Shown here: positions 6,533 to 14,079 of the stretch, piece by piece | Layout: each line of letters begins with the position of its first letter | Numbering within the stretch: position 1 is the stretch's first letter | Assembly (NCBI GenBank): GCA_002792355.1 | Contig: PFOE01000087.1 | Location: 1-19,280 of the forward strand | Source of the DNA: Candidatus Roizmanbacteria bacterium CG_4_10_14_0_2_um_filter_36_35 | GTDB lineage: Bacteria > Patescibacteriota > Microgenomatia > UBA1406 > GWC2-37-13 | Length of the DNA stretch: 19,280 nucleotides | Direction of reading: 5' to 3' | Position numbers and translations under genes: made by a program | Notes under the pieces: generated by a model | The model's input: only the letters and a program-made list of their open reading frames with translations | The model's database searches: none | What the model was told of the DNA's origin: nothing

Positions 6533-7528
6533 TCAAAAACTAATATCTTTTCCCATTGTTAAAGCCAAAATGGCTTTTTGGACGTGAAGACGATTTTCTG
6601 CTTGCTGATAAACAACCGATTGATGACCATCGATCACTTCATCGGTGACCTCAACTCCCCGGTCAGCTGGTAAGCAGTGCATGTAAATGGCATCTTTTTT
6701 TGTCAGCTTCATTTTTTTCTCATCACAGATCCAATCCTTATATTGGGAAATAATTTTTTTACCTTCTTTTTGATCAGGTGTTGTGACCAAGGGCCCCCAG
6801 CTTTTTGGATAGACAACATCAGCATTATCAAAAACCTCTTCCATATTATCAGTAATTTCAAAGGTTCCTCCGTAAGTTTTTGTATTTTGTTTTATTTCAT
6901 TGATAATCTTAGGCATTAATTTAAATTCCTGTGGATGGGTCAGAACCAAATCAGCCCCAAACAAAGATAATAGTAAAAGAAATGATTGAGGAACAGAGAT
7001 TGGTTTGCTATAACTTTTTGCATAAGCCCAGGACATTACAATCTTTTTTCCTTTTAATTTTTTTCCTTTTTTTTCAAAAATCGTCATCAAATCAGCCATT
7101 GCTTGAAAAGGGTGATAGATATCACACTGCATATTGAAAACAGGCTTATTAGAATTATTAGCTACTTCATTAATATATTTATTGCCAATTTTCCAATCAC
7201 AATGGCGGATTGCAATTCCTTGTCCGTAAGAAGAAAGTATTTTTCCTATTTCTTTAGATGTGTCACCATGATTGATTTGCAAAGTTTCGACGGTTAAATC
7301 ATGGGGATTACCACCAAGATGATCCATGGCCGCCTCAAATGAAGTTCGGGTTCGGGTCGAGGCAAAGAAAAACAGTAAAAATAAAGTTTGGTGCAACAGA
7401 TACTGAGTCGGCTGTTTTAAATAAAACTTTTTTTTTAATTTTAAAGCCACATCAATAGCTGTTACCAATTCTTTCTTGGACCAATCATTACAGTTGATAA
7501 AATCATGACCAAAAAACTTATTTTTCAT
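6533..7528 (-). CDS. knotted carbamoyltransferase, YgeW/N-acylornithine type
   Basis: 331 residues. The carbamoyl-phosphate site is intact: STRTR at 57-61, HPFQ at 139-142, HCLPADR at 284-290. Features of the knotted subfamily are visible: MSWAYAKSYSKPISVPQS (165-182, equivalent to the MTWAYAPSYGKP stretch of YgeW), NMQCDIYHP (132-140) and YPKSWGP (240-246). The C-terminal AENRLHVQKA is like ornithine and acetylornithine transcarbamylases rather than YgeW. Substrate cannot be read with confidence: the position taken by a specificity-determining Glu in acetylornithine transcarbamylase appears to be Ser91. It lies 4 bases downstream of argF and may carbamoylate an N-acylated ornithine or another amine. 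The family call is strong; the function is open. Confidence 0.8.
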   Translation of the reverse strand: MKNKFFGHDFINCNDWSKKELVTAIDVALKLKKKFYLKQPTQYLLHQTLFLLFFFASTRTRTSFEAAMDHLGGNPHDLTVETLQINHGDTSKEIGKILSSYGQGIAIRHCDWKIGNKYINEVANNSNKPVFNMQCDIYHPFQAMADLMTIFEKKGKKLKGKKIVMSWAYAKSYSKPISVPQSFLLLLSLFGADLVLTHPQEFKLMPKIINEIKQNTKTYGGTFEITDNMEEVFDNADVVYPKSWGPLVTTPDQKEGKKIISQYKDWICDEKKMKLTKKDAIYMHCLPADRGVEVTDEVIDGHQSVVYQQAENRLHVQKAILALTMGKDISF

Positions 7529-7532
7529 AAGA

Positions 7533-8492
7533 TTATTTAATAACTTTTAATAAATAACACATTAGAGCCTTTTGAACATGTAATCGATTTTCTGCTTCCT
7601 GCAAAACCACTGATTGAGGACCATCAATTACTTCGCTTGTCACTTCATGATTACGATACGCTGGTAAACAATGCATAAAAATTGCATCTTTTTTTGCGTA
7701 ATGCATCAGTTTTTTATTAACTTGATACGGTTGAAAAATCTGGACTCTTTTTATTTTCTCCTCTTCATCACCCATACTTATCCAGGTATCTGTAATCACA
7801 ACATCAGTTTCTTTTACAGCTTCTTCAGGATCAATCGTTTGTTTAATATAAGAATTATTTTTAGCAATTTTTATTGCTTTATCAACGATTTCTTTTTTCA
7901 TCCAAAATTTATTAGGAGATCCACATTTAAAATTCATTCCCAACATGGTTGAGGCAAGAACAAGTGAATGAGTCACATTGTTTTCTCCATCGCCAACATA
8001 GCCAATAGTTAATCCCTTTAGTTTTCCTTTCGTTTCCCATATAGTCATCAAATCAGCTAATATTTGACAAGGATGTTCCAAATCAGATAAACCGTTTATA
8101 ACAGGAATATCAGATGATAAAGCAAGTTTTTTTATAGTATCATGGCTATAAGTTCTTGCCATAATCATATCAGTCATTGTTGAAACAACTTTTGCTGTAT
8201 CGCTAACGGATTCTCTTTCCCACTCAGTTTTTCTAATACCGATATCATTAGGTGATAAATAAATTGCATGCCCTCCTAATTGAGTCATTCCCGCCTCAAA
8301 AGAAATTCTAGTTCGAAGCGATGGCTTTTCAAAAATCATCGCCAAGGTTTTATTTTGCAATATGGTTTTATTACTTCCCGTTTTTTTTAATTCTTCCTTT
8401 AATTTTTTAGCAAAAAATAATATCTGCCAAGTTTCTTTAACCGATAAATCTGTAATTGAAATAAAATCATTTTTATTATTTTGTTTTGACAT
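7533..8492 (-). CDS. argF: ornithine carbamoyltransferase
   Basis: 319 residues. Carbamoyl-phosphate motif SLRTR at 58-62 (in EKPSLRTRISFE), HPCQ at 140-143, the ornithine-binding DxxxSMG at 235-241, and HCLPA at 274-278 are all present and spaced as in anabolic OTC. It makes citrulline from ornithine and carbamoyl phosphate, feeding ArgG and ArgH encoded upstream in the same operon. A catabolic role (running with an arginine deiminase) cannot be excluded, as no arcA, arcC or carAB is in the window. The ATG overlaps the end of the M20 gene by 17 bases; the next gene, a second carbamoyltransferase, starts 4 bases after the stop. Confidence 0.93.
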   Translation of the reverse strand: MSKQNNKNDFISITDLSVKETWQILFFAKKLKEELKKTGSNKTILQNKTLAMIFEKPSLRTRISFEAGMTQLGGHAIYLSPNDIGIRKTEWERESVSDTAKVVSTMTDMIMARTYSHDTIKKLALSSDIPVINGLSDLEHPCQILADLMTIWETKGKLKGLTIGYVGDGENNVTHSLVLASTMLGMNFKCGSPNKFWMKKEIVDKAIKIAKNNSYIKQTIDPEEAVKETDVVITDTWISMGDEEEKIKRVQIFQPYQVNKKLMHYAKKDAIFMHCLPAYRNHEVTSEVIDGPQSVVLQEAENRLHVQKALMCYLLKVIK

Positions 8493-9534
8493 AATAATTT
8501 TTTAATAAATTTATAATAATTTTTTTCAGAACAATTAAATCATATATTTTAATTTGTTCTTTTGTTGTATGAGCGTTTTCGACACCGTCACCTAAATTGA
8601 TTGTTTCAATTCCATGTGAATTCAAGATATTGGCGTCGCTTACAACGGAATAAGAAAGATGTTGCGTTTTAACACTTAAAGAACTATAGATTTTTTCTAC
8701 CTTTTTAATTAATAAAGATGTTTTTTTATGATTATATCCGGGAGCAAAACCGTCAGTTGAGAACTTAGACTTATTAAAAATAATTTTTATTTTATTTAGA
8801 TGGTAATCAAAGAGTTTTTTTTGATAACTTCGTATTTCGCCTTTAATAATTACTTTATCCGGGATGATATTGATTCCAGTTCCTCCATTAATTAAACCTA
8901 TATTAATAATTGTTTCTCCCTTATCTAATTTTCCTATATTGATTTTGTTTAAAGCTTTGATTGCTGGTATTAGAGCATTATTTCCTTTTTCAGGGGTAGA
9001 AGAATGACTAGCTTTTCCAATAAATTCAGCCTTGAATAAACAAATACACGGTGATTTTAGAATGATTGACCCGATCGGTTTTATACTATCGAAAATATAT
9101 CCTTTTTTAGACTTAATCCATTTAAAAGGAAAGCTTTGTAAACCATTACCGTTTTCTTCATTGACCGTAAATAATATTTCGAAAGATTTTGGATTTTTTG
9201 TCTTTTTAAGATATTCTTCAACAGCAGTTATAACGCTGGCGACCGCCGCTTTATTATCAGCTCCTAAAATAGTATTTCCCGAGCTTTTTATAAACCCGTT
9301 TTTTATAAACGGTTTAATTCCACGTCCTGGTTCGACTGTATCCGTATGGATACAGAAAAGAATCGATTGGCTCTCTCCATGATTTTTAGCTAGAATATTG
9401 CCGGTCTTATCAACTTGATAACTTAAGCCAATTTTATCTAGCCATTTTTTTATAAAAGTAATCATGTCCTGTTCATGACCAGAAGGACTATCAATCTGAA
9501 CCAGTTCTAAAAATAAATCCACAACATTTTTCAT
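8476..9534 (-). CDS. M20-family metallopeptidase (PepT-like / ArgE-DapE clan)
   Basis: 352 residues from the ATG at 9534, which lies one base after the argH stop; an in-frame ATG at 9567 would overlap argH by 32 bases and is less likely. Metal-site motifs are present: HTD at 63-65, GADNK at 91-95 (bridging Asp93), and the catalytic Glu pair EE at 126-127. The order HTDTVEPGRGIKP ... TILGADNKA is typical of the PepT-like branch, so it may be an aminopeptidase or dipeptidase. Its position between argH and argF suggests removal of an N-acyl group from an arginine-pathway intermediate (ArgE-like), or supply of arginine from peptides. Substrate is not determined by sequence alone. Confidence 0.8.
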   Translation of the reverse strand: MKNVVDLFLELVQIDSPSGHEQDMITFIKKWLDKIGLSYQVDKTGNILAKNHGESQSILFCIHTDTVEPGRGIKPFIKNGFIKSSGNTILGADNKAAVASVITAVEEYLKKTKNPKSFEILFTVNEENGNGLQSFPFKWIKSKKGYIFDSIKPIGSIILKSPCICLFKAEFIGKASHSSTPEKGNNALIPAIKALNKINIGKLDKGETIINIGLINGGTGINIIPDKVIIKGEIRSYQKKLFDYHLNKIKIIFNKSKFSTDGFAPGYNHKKTSLLIKKVEKIYSSLSVKTQHLSYSVVSDANILNSHGIETINLGDGVENAHTTKEQIKIYDLIVLKKIIINLLKNYYVKTK

Positions 9535-9535
9535 A

Positions 9536-11026
9536 CTAGCTATTGATAAATTTTGTAACTTCTTCATATAAATCTTGTTCGGCCTTTATAAATTTATTCT
9601 TTTGTTTTTTGACCCAAATATTTAAGGACTCTATTTTTTTGTTTAACTTTTTATTAACTTTGGAAACATATTCTGGTCCGGCGGACCCTTCATACTGGTA
9701 TTGTTTTAATGCATTTTTGACATTAAATACATCTTCAACTAATTTCTGATCAATAGTAATTTCTTTTTCAGTTATTTCCTTAATGGCTTTCTCAACTGTT
9801 TTATTATTAATTTTTAAAATATTTCCATTTGCCAAGCTGACAGTTTTACCGACAATTTTATGAGTGGTTCGGAAAGGAATTTTAAATTTTTTGACTAATT
9901 CATCGGCTAATTTTGTCGGCAGGCTTGAAATAACTCCTTTTTTCATCACCTCAGGATTAGGTGCAACTTTTGCAAGCATTTCGTTAGCAATCAAAATAGT
10001 ACTTAAAGTCTCTTCCAGGGAAGCTATAATGGCGATTTTGCTTTCGGCAGAATCCCGGTTATATCCCGACGGTGTTCCCTTCATAGCTATTAGAACATGG
10101 TTTAAGTTAGCAATCAACTTGGCGCTTTTGCTTTTTATTTTTTCGGCAATATCAGGATTCATTTTTTGCGGCATAATCGAAGAACCGGTAGTAAATTCTT
10201 CAGAAATTACTACATAATTTAATTCCGGTAAACTCCAAATAATCAAATCCTCCATCATTCTAGAAAGAATAGTTAAAAATATTGCCAATTGACTGATAAT
10301 GTTTGCGTCTTCAATACCACGATTATTGATGGCACTTAAAGCGTTGTTTAAAGGTTTTGAAAACCCCAACTTCTGAGCCGTAAATTTGGGATTAATTTTC
10401 CAGTTAACTCCATAGGAAGCACCGGCGCCAAGCGGGCATTTATCATAAATTTCGAAAATACTCTTTAAGACCTTATGTAAATCCAATATTTGATCCAAAT
10501 ACGCCTGCCACCAAAAACCAAAGCTAGATGGCATGGCGGATCGTAAATGAGTAAAACCGGGCATAACAACTTCTTTATAAAGTTCTGTTTTTTTCCACAA
10601 AATATTTTCCAATTTATTTAGCTCTTCTAAAATATCCAGTAAATATTTCTTAGTAAACAGTTTTTGATCAACAACTGATTGGTCATTTCGGCTTCTTGCA
10701 ATATGAAACCAGCCAGCGTCCTCTTCGATTGACTCGGTTAAGATCTTTTCAACGTTTTCATGGACATCGCCTATTAACGGGTCAACCAACTGACCGTTTT
10801 TTGCTTGATCTAATAGTTTTAATAAGTTTTGCAATATTTTTTTAGCGCTTTTTTTAGGAACAATACCATGTTTTACTGTCATCAAATTATGAGCTATTGT
10901 TTCCAATAAATAATATGGCGTCAACTTATTTTCAAGCACCGTCATAGTCGGATCCATGATAAACTGATCAGTTTTTTTCGAGGGTCCTTTTGTATAAATC
11001 CCTCCGTAAATTTTTGAGTTTTTCAT
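9536..11026 (-). CDS. argH: argininosuccinate lyase
   Basis: 496 residues of the fumarase/aspartase superfamily. Conserved blocks: ARSRNDQ at 110-116, PGFTHLR with His160, and the signature loop GSSIMPQKMNPD at 281-292 (the second Lys of the usual QKKNPD is Met here, a tolerated variant). It splits argininosuccinate to arginine and fumarate, the last step of arginine synthesis. The C-terminal tail is longer and more Lys-rich than in the short bacterial enzymes. It is 11 bases downstream of the GNAT gene and one base upstream of the M20 start, in the arginine operon. Confidence 0.95.
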   Translation of the reverse strand: MKNSKIYGGIYTKGPSKKTDQFIMDPTMTVLENKLTPYYLLETIAHNLMTVKHGIVPKKSAKKILQNLLKLLDQAKNGQLVDPLIGDVHENVEKILTESIEEDAGWFHIARSRNDQSVVDQKLFTKKYLLDILEELNKLENILWKKTELYKEVVMPGFTHLRSAMPSSFGFWWQAYLDQILDLHKVLKSIFEIYDKCPLGAGASYGVNWKINPKFTAQKLGFSKPLNNALSAINNRGIEDANIISQLAIFLTILSRMMEDLIIWSLPELNYVVISEEFTTGSSIMPQKMNPDIAEKIKSKSAKLIANLNHVLIAMKGTPSGYNRDSAESKIAIIASLEETLSTILIANEMLAKVAPNPEVMKKGVISSLPTKLADELVKKFKIPFRTTHKIVGKTVSLANGNILKINNKTVEKAIKEITEKEITIDQKLVEDVFNVKNALKQYQYEGSAGPEYVSKVNKKLNKKIESLNIWVKKQKNKFIKAEQDLYEEVTKFINS

Positions 11027-11037
11027 AAATTAACAAT

Positions 11038-11568
11038 TTAATAATTTATAATCGACATATCCAAAATTACAACTTTAGCTTGACCTTCCCCTAAAAGAAC
11101 TTCTACATTTTTAGGTTTATTAATTTCTTTTGAACCTAATTGCTTTAAAATCTCAATAGCTTTTTTACTATTAAGATCACAAACAGCGATTAATTGGGCT
11201 TTTGGGTTTTTTTCTTTTAGAGATTTAACAGCTAATTTAGCCAAGTAATGACCATATCCTTTATGTTGAAACTCTTTATTAACTATCCAGCTACCGAATT
11301 CGTATACTTTCTGGCCATATTCATTTTTTCCAGGCCAAAGTTTATTTTTAACGAATCCTATTAATTGGTTTGTATTTTTTTTGAGTAATACAATTGCGTC
11401 TCCTGGATCAAAAAATTTAATTATTAGCTCCTCAGGTTTAAATTGCAGCATAGTATCTTTATATTGCTTTAATAAAACTGTTACTTTAGCCGCAATTATT
11501 TTCTTGACATCTATCGGTAATTTAGCAATGTTTTTTCCTGTAATGGTGACTTCTCCATTTAGTTTCAT
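11038..11568 (-). CDS. GNAT-family N-acetyltransferase
   Basis: 176 residues. The acetyl-CoA pyrophosphate loop is at 99-106 (EFQHKGYG, matching QxxGxG), preceded by the beta-strand FGSWIVNKEF and followed by the CDLNSKKAIEILKQLG segment typical of the fold. The ATG overlaps the argG stop in ATGA, so translation is probably coupled. Being wedged between argG and argH makes an arginine-pathway substrate likely; a short, stand-alone N-acetylglutamate synthase role is possible, as GNAT domains of this kind occur next to or fused with ArgH in other bacteria. Sequence alone does not prove that, and a ribosomal-protein or other acetyltransferase remains possible. Confidence 0.78.
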   Translation of the reverse strand: MKLNGEVTITGKNIAKLPIDVKKIIAAKVTVLLKQYKDTMLQFKPEELIIKFFDPGDAIVLLKKNTNQLIGFVKNKLWPGKNEYGQKVYEFGSWIVNKEFQHKGYGHYLAKLAVKSLKEKNPKAQLIAVCDLNSKKAIEILKQLGSKEINKPKNVEVLLGEGQAKVVILDMSIINY

Positions 11569-12773
11569 ATATTTTTTCCCCCCTTTTTGTTTATTTTTGA
11601 GGCTATAATCGACTGTAATTCGTAAAGCTTTATGAAACCATTAACTTCCTCTTTTGTCCAAGATTTACTTTGAGCGTAGACAGCTATGGTTGGGTCAATT
11701 AAGGAATTATTTGTCATTACGGAAACAGGCAGGGCGTTTCCGTATTCTAACTTCATCAAGACGGTTCCGTTAACAAAATCTTGCTGAGAATTGATAAAGG
11801 CCTTTAAATCTTTGACATGTGGATCATATAACTTGCCGTTAAAGACCATCTCCGTGAATTCCTTTGAAACAGAATCACTGAAGTACATCTGAGACTTTGT
11901 CAAAACATACTGTTCTAAGGCTTTGTGGGCAATTATAAGAAACAAGAGCCCTGGTGCTTCAAATACCAAATGACCTTTGATTCCAATCATACAGTCACCG
12001 GTATAGTAACCTTTTCCAAATCCATATTTACCGACATTTTTATTAAGATAATCGATGATTTTCCAACTATCTATATTTTTTTTATTGAGTTTTACAGGAA
12101 CTCCTTTTTTGAATTCGATTTCAAAATAGGCTTTTTCCTTAACTTTTTCTCCAGTTACCCATTGGAAAATATTCCCGACGGGCTCTAGGTTTTGATCAAT
12201 CTCCGATCCGGAATAGGTGATTCCGGCAAGACTTATATTGACAGAGTATTTTTTATGAATATCGTCCACAGTGAAACCTTTCTTTATTAGGAACTTTTTT
12301 TCTTCTTCCCGGTTGCCTCCTGTATCTTTAATTGGCTCAACCACTTCTATATATGGATTTAATATTTTAGCCGCAATATTAAAACGTATTTGATCATTAC
12401 CCATTCCGCTGTTTCCTGTAGCAAAGTAATTGGCCTTTTCCTTTTTTGCTATCTCAAGGCATTTTTCTACCAAATGATAACGTTGGGAAGAGACCAGATT
12501 CGGATAAGATCCTTCATAAAGTCCGTTCGTTTTGATAATCCATTGGAGCATAGAGTCAAAGTAATACTTCTTAGCATCTACAAAATAATGTTTTATTGCC
12601 CCAAGTTTTTTAGATTTTTCTCCAATTTCGTTTTTTTCTTCAATACTTAATCCTCCGGAATCTATAGTGACGGTTATAACTTGATAACCTTCATCAATAA
12701 GATAAGGAACACAGAAACTAGTATCCAGACCTCCGGAAAAAGCGAGAACGACTTTTTTATTTTGCTTTTTCAT
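11565..12773 (-). CDS. argG: argininosuccinate synthase
   Basis: 402 residues. The ATP-pyrophosphatase P-loop AFSGGLDTS is at 11-19, and the substrate loop GMGNDQIRF at about 133-141 is present. It condenses citrulline and aspartate using ATP. It is the first gene of the arg cluster on the minus strand, and the upstream 220 bases hold a promoter, a leader and two terminators. No Shine-Dalgarno is seen before the ATG (an A/T-rich run precedes it). The stop TGA overlaps the next ATG, which shows TGA is a stop codon in this genome. Confidence 0.95.
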   Translation of the reverse strand: MKKQNKKVVLAFSGGLDTSFCVPYLIDEGYQVITVTIDSGGLSIEEKNEIGEKSKKLGAIKHYFVDAKKYYFDSMLQWIIKTNGLYEGSYPNLVSSQRYHLVEKCLEIAKKEKANYFATGNSGMGNDQIRFNIAAKILNPYIEVVEPIKDTGGNREEEKKFLIKKGFTVDDIHKKYSVNISLAGITYSGSEIDQNLEPVGNIFQWVTGEKVKEKAYFEIEFKKGVPVKLNKKNIDSWKIIDYLNKNVGKYGFGKGYYTGDCMIGIKGHLVFEAPGLLFLIIAHKALEQYVLTKSQMYFSDSVSKEFTEMVFNGKLYDPHVKDLKAFINSQQDFVNGTVLMKLEYGNALPVSVMTNNSLIDPTIAVYAQSKSWTKEEVNGFIKLYELQSIIASKINKKGGKNI

Positions 12774-12795
12774 ATATTTTTTAAAAATTTATAAC

Positions 12796-12816
12796 CCTGC
12801 CTACCGGCAGGCAGGC
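12796..12816. repeat. short CCTGCC palindrome
   Basis: CCTGCCTACCGGCAGGCAGG is an imperfect self-complementary sequence with the core CCTGCC/GGCAGG, of a type that recurs in CPR genomes. It lies between terminator 2 and argG. Function unknown; without a U-tract it is not a good terminator. Confidence 0.5.
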
Positions 12817-12818
12817 AT

Positions 12819-12848
12819 AAAAAATCCCCCTCCATAATTAGAGGGGGA
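12819..12848 (-). terminator. intrinsic terminator 2 in argG leader
   Basis: On the minus strand TCCCCCTC and GAGGGGGA form an 8-bp stem with an 8-base loop, followed by six T. It lies 20 bases beyond terminator 1 and 45 bases before the argG ATG. Confidence 0.85.
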
Positions 12849-12868
12849 AGCTGTATTTTTTGACCATT

Positions 12869-12894
12869 AAAAAACCCGCCTTTTCTTAGGCGGG
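12869..12894 (-). terminator. intrinsic terminator 1 in argG leader
   Basis: On the minus strand CCCGCCT, a 6-base loop (AAGAAA) and AGGCGGG are followed by six T. It is strong and points towards argG; there is no U-tract in the opposite direction, so it does not serve the divergent transporter gene. Confidence 0.85.
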
Positions 12895-12917
12895 GATTGG
12901 TAATTGATTTTTACTCT

Positions 12918-12989
12918 TTAGGTCATAAAAATTCTACCTTCCCCAAAGGTTCTCCTTGAGATCAAATTGGTTGAAAGCAGTATTTTCAT
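12918..12989 (-). CDS. putative arginine leader peptide, 23 aa
   Basis: ATG at 12989, TAA at 12918. The peptide has Arg at positions 12, 13 (AGG AGA) and 19 (AGA), three of 23 residues. The Arg-Arg pair falls immediately before the ACCTT/AAGGT hairpin, where a stalled ribosome would cover its 5' arm. There is no Shine-Dalgarno; the predicted transcript start is 2-4 bases before the ATG, so translation would have to be leaderless. The AGGAGA of the Arg codons also resembles a ribosome-binding site, which is an alternative reading. Confidence 0.4.
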   Translation of the reverse strand: MKILLSTNLISRRTFGEGRIFMT

Positions 12990-12997
12990 ATTTTTCT

Positions 12998-13006
12998 ATT
13001 ATAGCA
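12998..13006 (-). promoter_or_regulatory. extended -10 promoter of the arg operon
   Basis: On the minus strand TGC precedes a perfect TATAAT (12998-13003), an extended -10. A weak TTTACT lies upstream at a short spacing. The expected start is near 12991, just before the leader ORF. It is divergent from the EamA transporter gene at 13045, so the two promoters share about 40 bases. Confidence 0.65.
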
Positions 13007-13044
13007 CAATTTTTAAGAAGTAAAGTAGTAAAATAAAAAGTTAT

Positions 13045-13914
13045 ATGTGGTTTTGGTATGCGCTGTTATCAGCTTTGGTTTCAGCCGTTTCCGTTATCCT
13101 CAATAAAAAGGCGTTAAAGAATATCAATGCTTCTCTAGTTTCCTGGGCATTATTTGCTTTTTCAATTCCTTTTCTAATCTATCCGGCTTTCAAGGACGGT
13201 TGGCCGAAATTAAACATTATTTTCTGGATAGCAATTACTGCCTCTGTAGTTATGTTTGCCTATGCTAAGACTTTAGCTTTAAAATCTTTAAAAGGCAGTT
13301 TGATGTCAGAGGTAGTGCCTCTGGCATTTTTCAGCGTTCTGTTTCAGTACATATTTGGATTAATCTTTTATTCTGAAATATTGAAAATTATTCCTATATT
13401 AGGATTAGTGTTAATTATTGTTGGCGGTTATCTTTTGAAAGTCGAAGAAGCAAGAGAGGATTTTTTAAAACCGTTTAAACTGTTATTTACCAACAAAAAT
13501 GCTTTTATGTATTTGGTCGCCATGGTGATCATGCCCCTGACATCGGTATTTGACAAAGCTGGTTTAATAAATATTAAACCAATCAACCAATCATTCTTGC
13601 TTCTCTGGGAAAATGTACTGACAACTATATTAATAGGTTTTTATATGACGAAAAAAGATAAGCAATGGACAATCGATTTAAAAAATAATTTTTGGAGTCT
13701 TTGTTTAAACGGGATCGTCTACACAGTTCTTGCTCTTTTATATTTATATGGAATTACAACCGGCGCCTTAGCTTTGGTATCAGGGGTAAAAAAACTTGAG
13801 GTATTTTTCGTTTTAATATTTGCCTGGTTTCTTTTCGGTGATAAACCTAAAAGAGGAGTCTGGTTGGGTAGTTTTATCATGCTTTTGGGAGTGATTTTGA
13901 TTAAAATTGGCTAA
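13045..13914 (+). CDS. EamA/DMT-family transporter
   Basis: 289 residues, almost entirely hydrophobic, with about ten predicted membrane helices in two EamA halves (about 1-132 and 152-289). The first half starts WFWYALLSALVSAVSVILNKKAL and the second ends WLGSFIMLLGVILIKIG, both typical of drug/metabolite transporters. Such proteins export or import small metabolites, often amino acids. Divergent placement next to the arginine operon hints at amino-acid transport, but the substrate cannot be read from the sequence. Start is ATG with no Shine-Dalgarno; TAAAAT at 13029-13034 may be its -10. Confidence 0.85.
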   Translation: MWFWYALLSALVSAVSVILNKKALKNINASLVSWALFAFSIPFLIYPAFKDGWPKLNIIFWIAITASVVMFAYAKTLALKSLKGSLMSEVVPLAFFSVLFQYIFGLIFYSEILKIIPILGLVLIIVGGYLLKVEEAREDFLKPFKLLFTNKNAFMYLVAMVIMPLTSVFDKAGLINIKPINQSFLLLWENVLTTILIGFYMTKKDKQWTIDLKNNFWSLCLNGIVYTVLALLYLYGITTGALALVSGVKKLEVFFVLIFAWFLFGDKPKRGVWLGSFIMLLGVILIKIG

Positions 13915-13965
13915 TTAACTTCGCTTCTTGAATTATTTTTTAAGTTAACTTACAATAATACTACT

Positions 13966-14070
13966 TGTCATTTCGAACGAAGTGAGAAATCTAGCAAAAC
14001 GTAATTTACGCTCGTTTCACTCGCTAGATCCCTCGTCGTCCCGCTTTCGGCGGGACTCCTCGGGATGACA
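13966..14070. repeat. palindromic interspersed repeat upstream of the PEGA gene
   Basis: Ends TGTCATTTCGA (13966-13976) and TCGGGATGACA (14060-14070) are inverted with two mismatches. Nested inside are ATCTAGC/GCTAGAT (13989-13995 and 14023-14029) and a 7-bp hairpin GTCCCGC/GCGGGAC (14038-14056). It has the same architecture as the element at 3377-3501. Confidence 0.8.
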
Positions 14071-14079
14071 GGGGGAATT

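Larger units (their letters stand above)
12774..12992 (-). promoter_or_regulatory. argG leader, candidate arginine attenuator
   Basis: Between a strong -10 at 12998-13003 and argG lie a short ORF with Arg codons (12918-12989), a 5-bp hairpin (ACCTT/AAGGT, 12936-12950), and two intrinsic terminators. The leader segment GGGGAAG (12938-12944, minus strand) can pair with CTTCCCC (12844-12850) in the 5' arm of the second terminator, and its GGGGA part with TCCCC (12892-12896) at the first. These alternative pairings could form an antiterminator. The T-box consensus AGGGTGG is absent. The layout is seen; the mechanism is inferred. Confidence 0.55.

Noticed and set aside
9535..9567. Upstream start for the M20 peptidase
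   Set aside because: It would overlap argH by 32 bases, and the ATG at 9534 begins at the point where family homology starts.
12774..13000. T-box or known riboswitch upstream of argG
   Set aside because: The T-box consensus AGGGTGG and a matching antiterminator bulge are absent, and I recognise no guanidine or other known riboswitch consensus.
14065..14079. Upstream ATG as the start of the PEGA gene
   Set aside because: It lies within the palindromic repeat end; the ATG at 14080 follows a purine-rich site and begins a standard membrane anchor.
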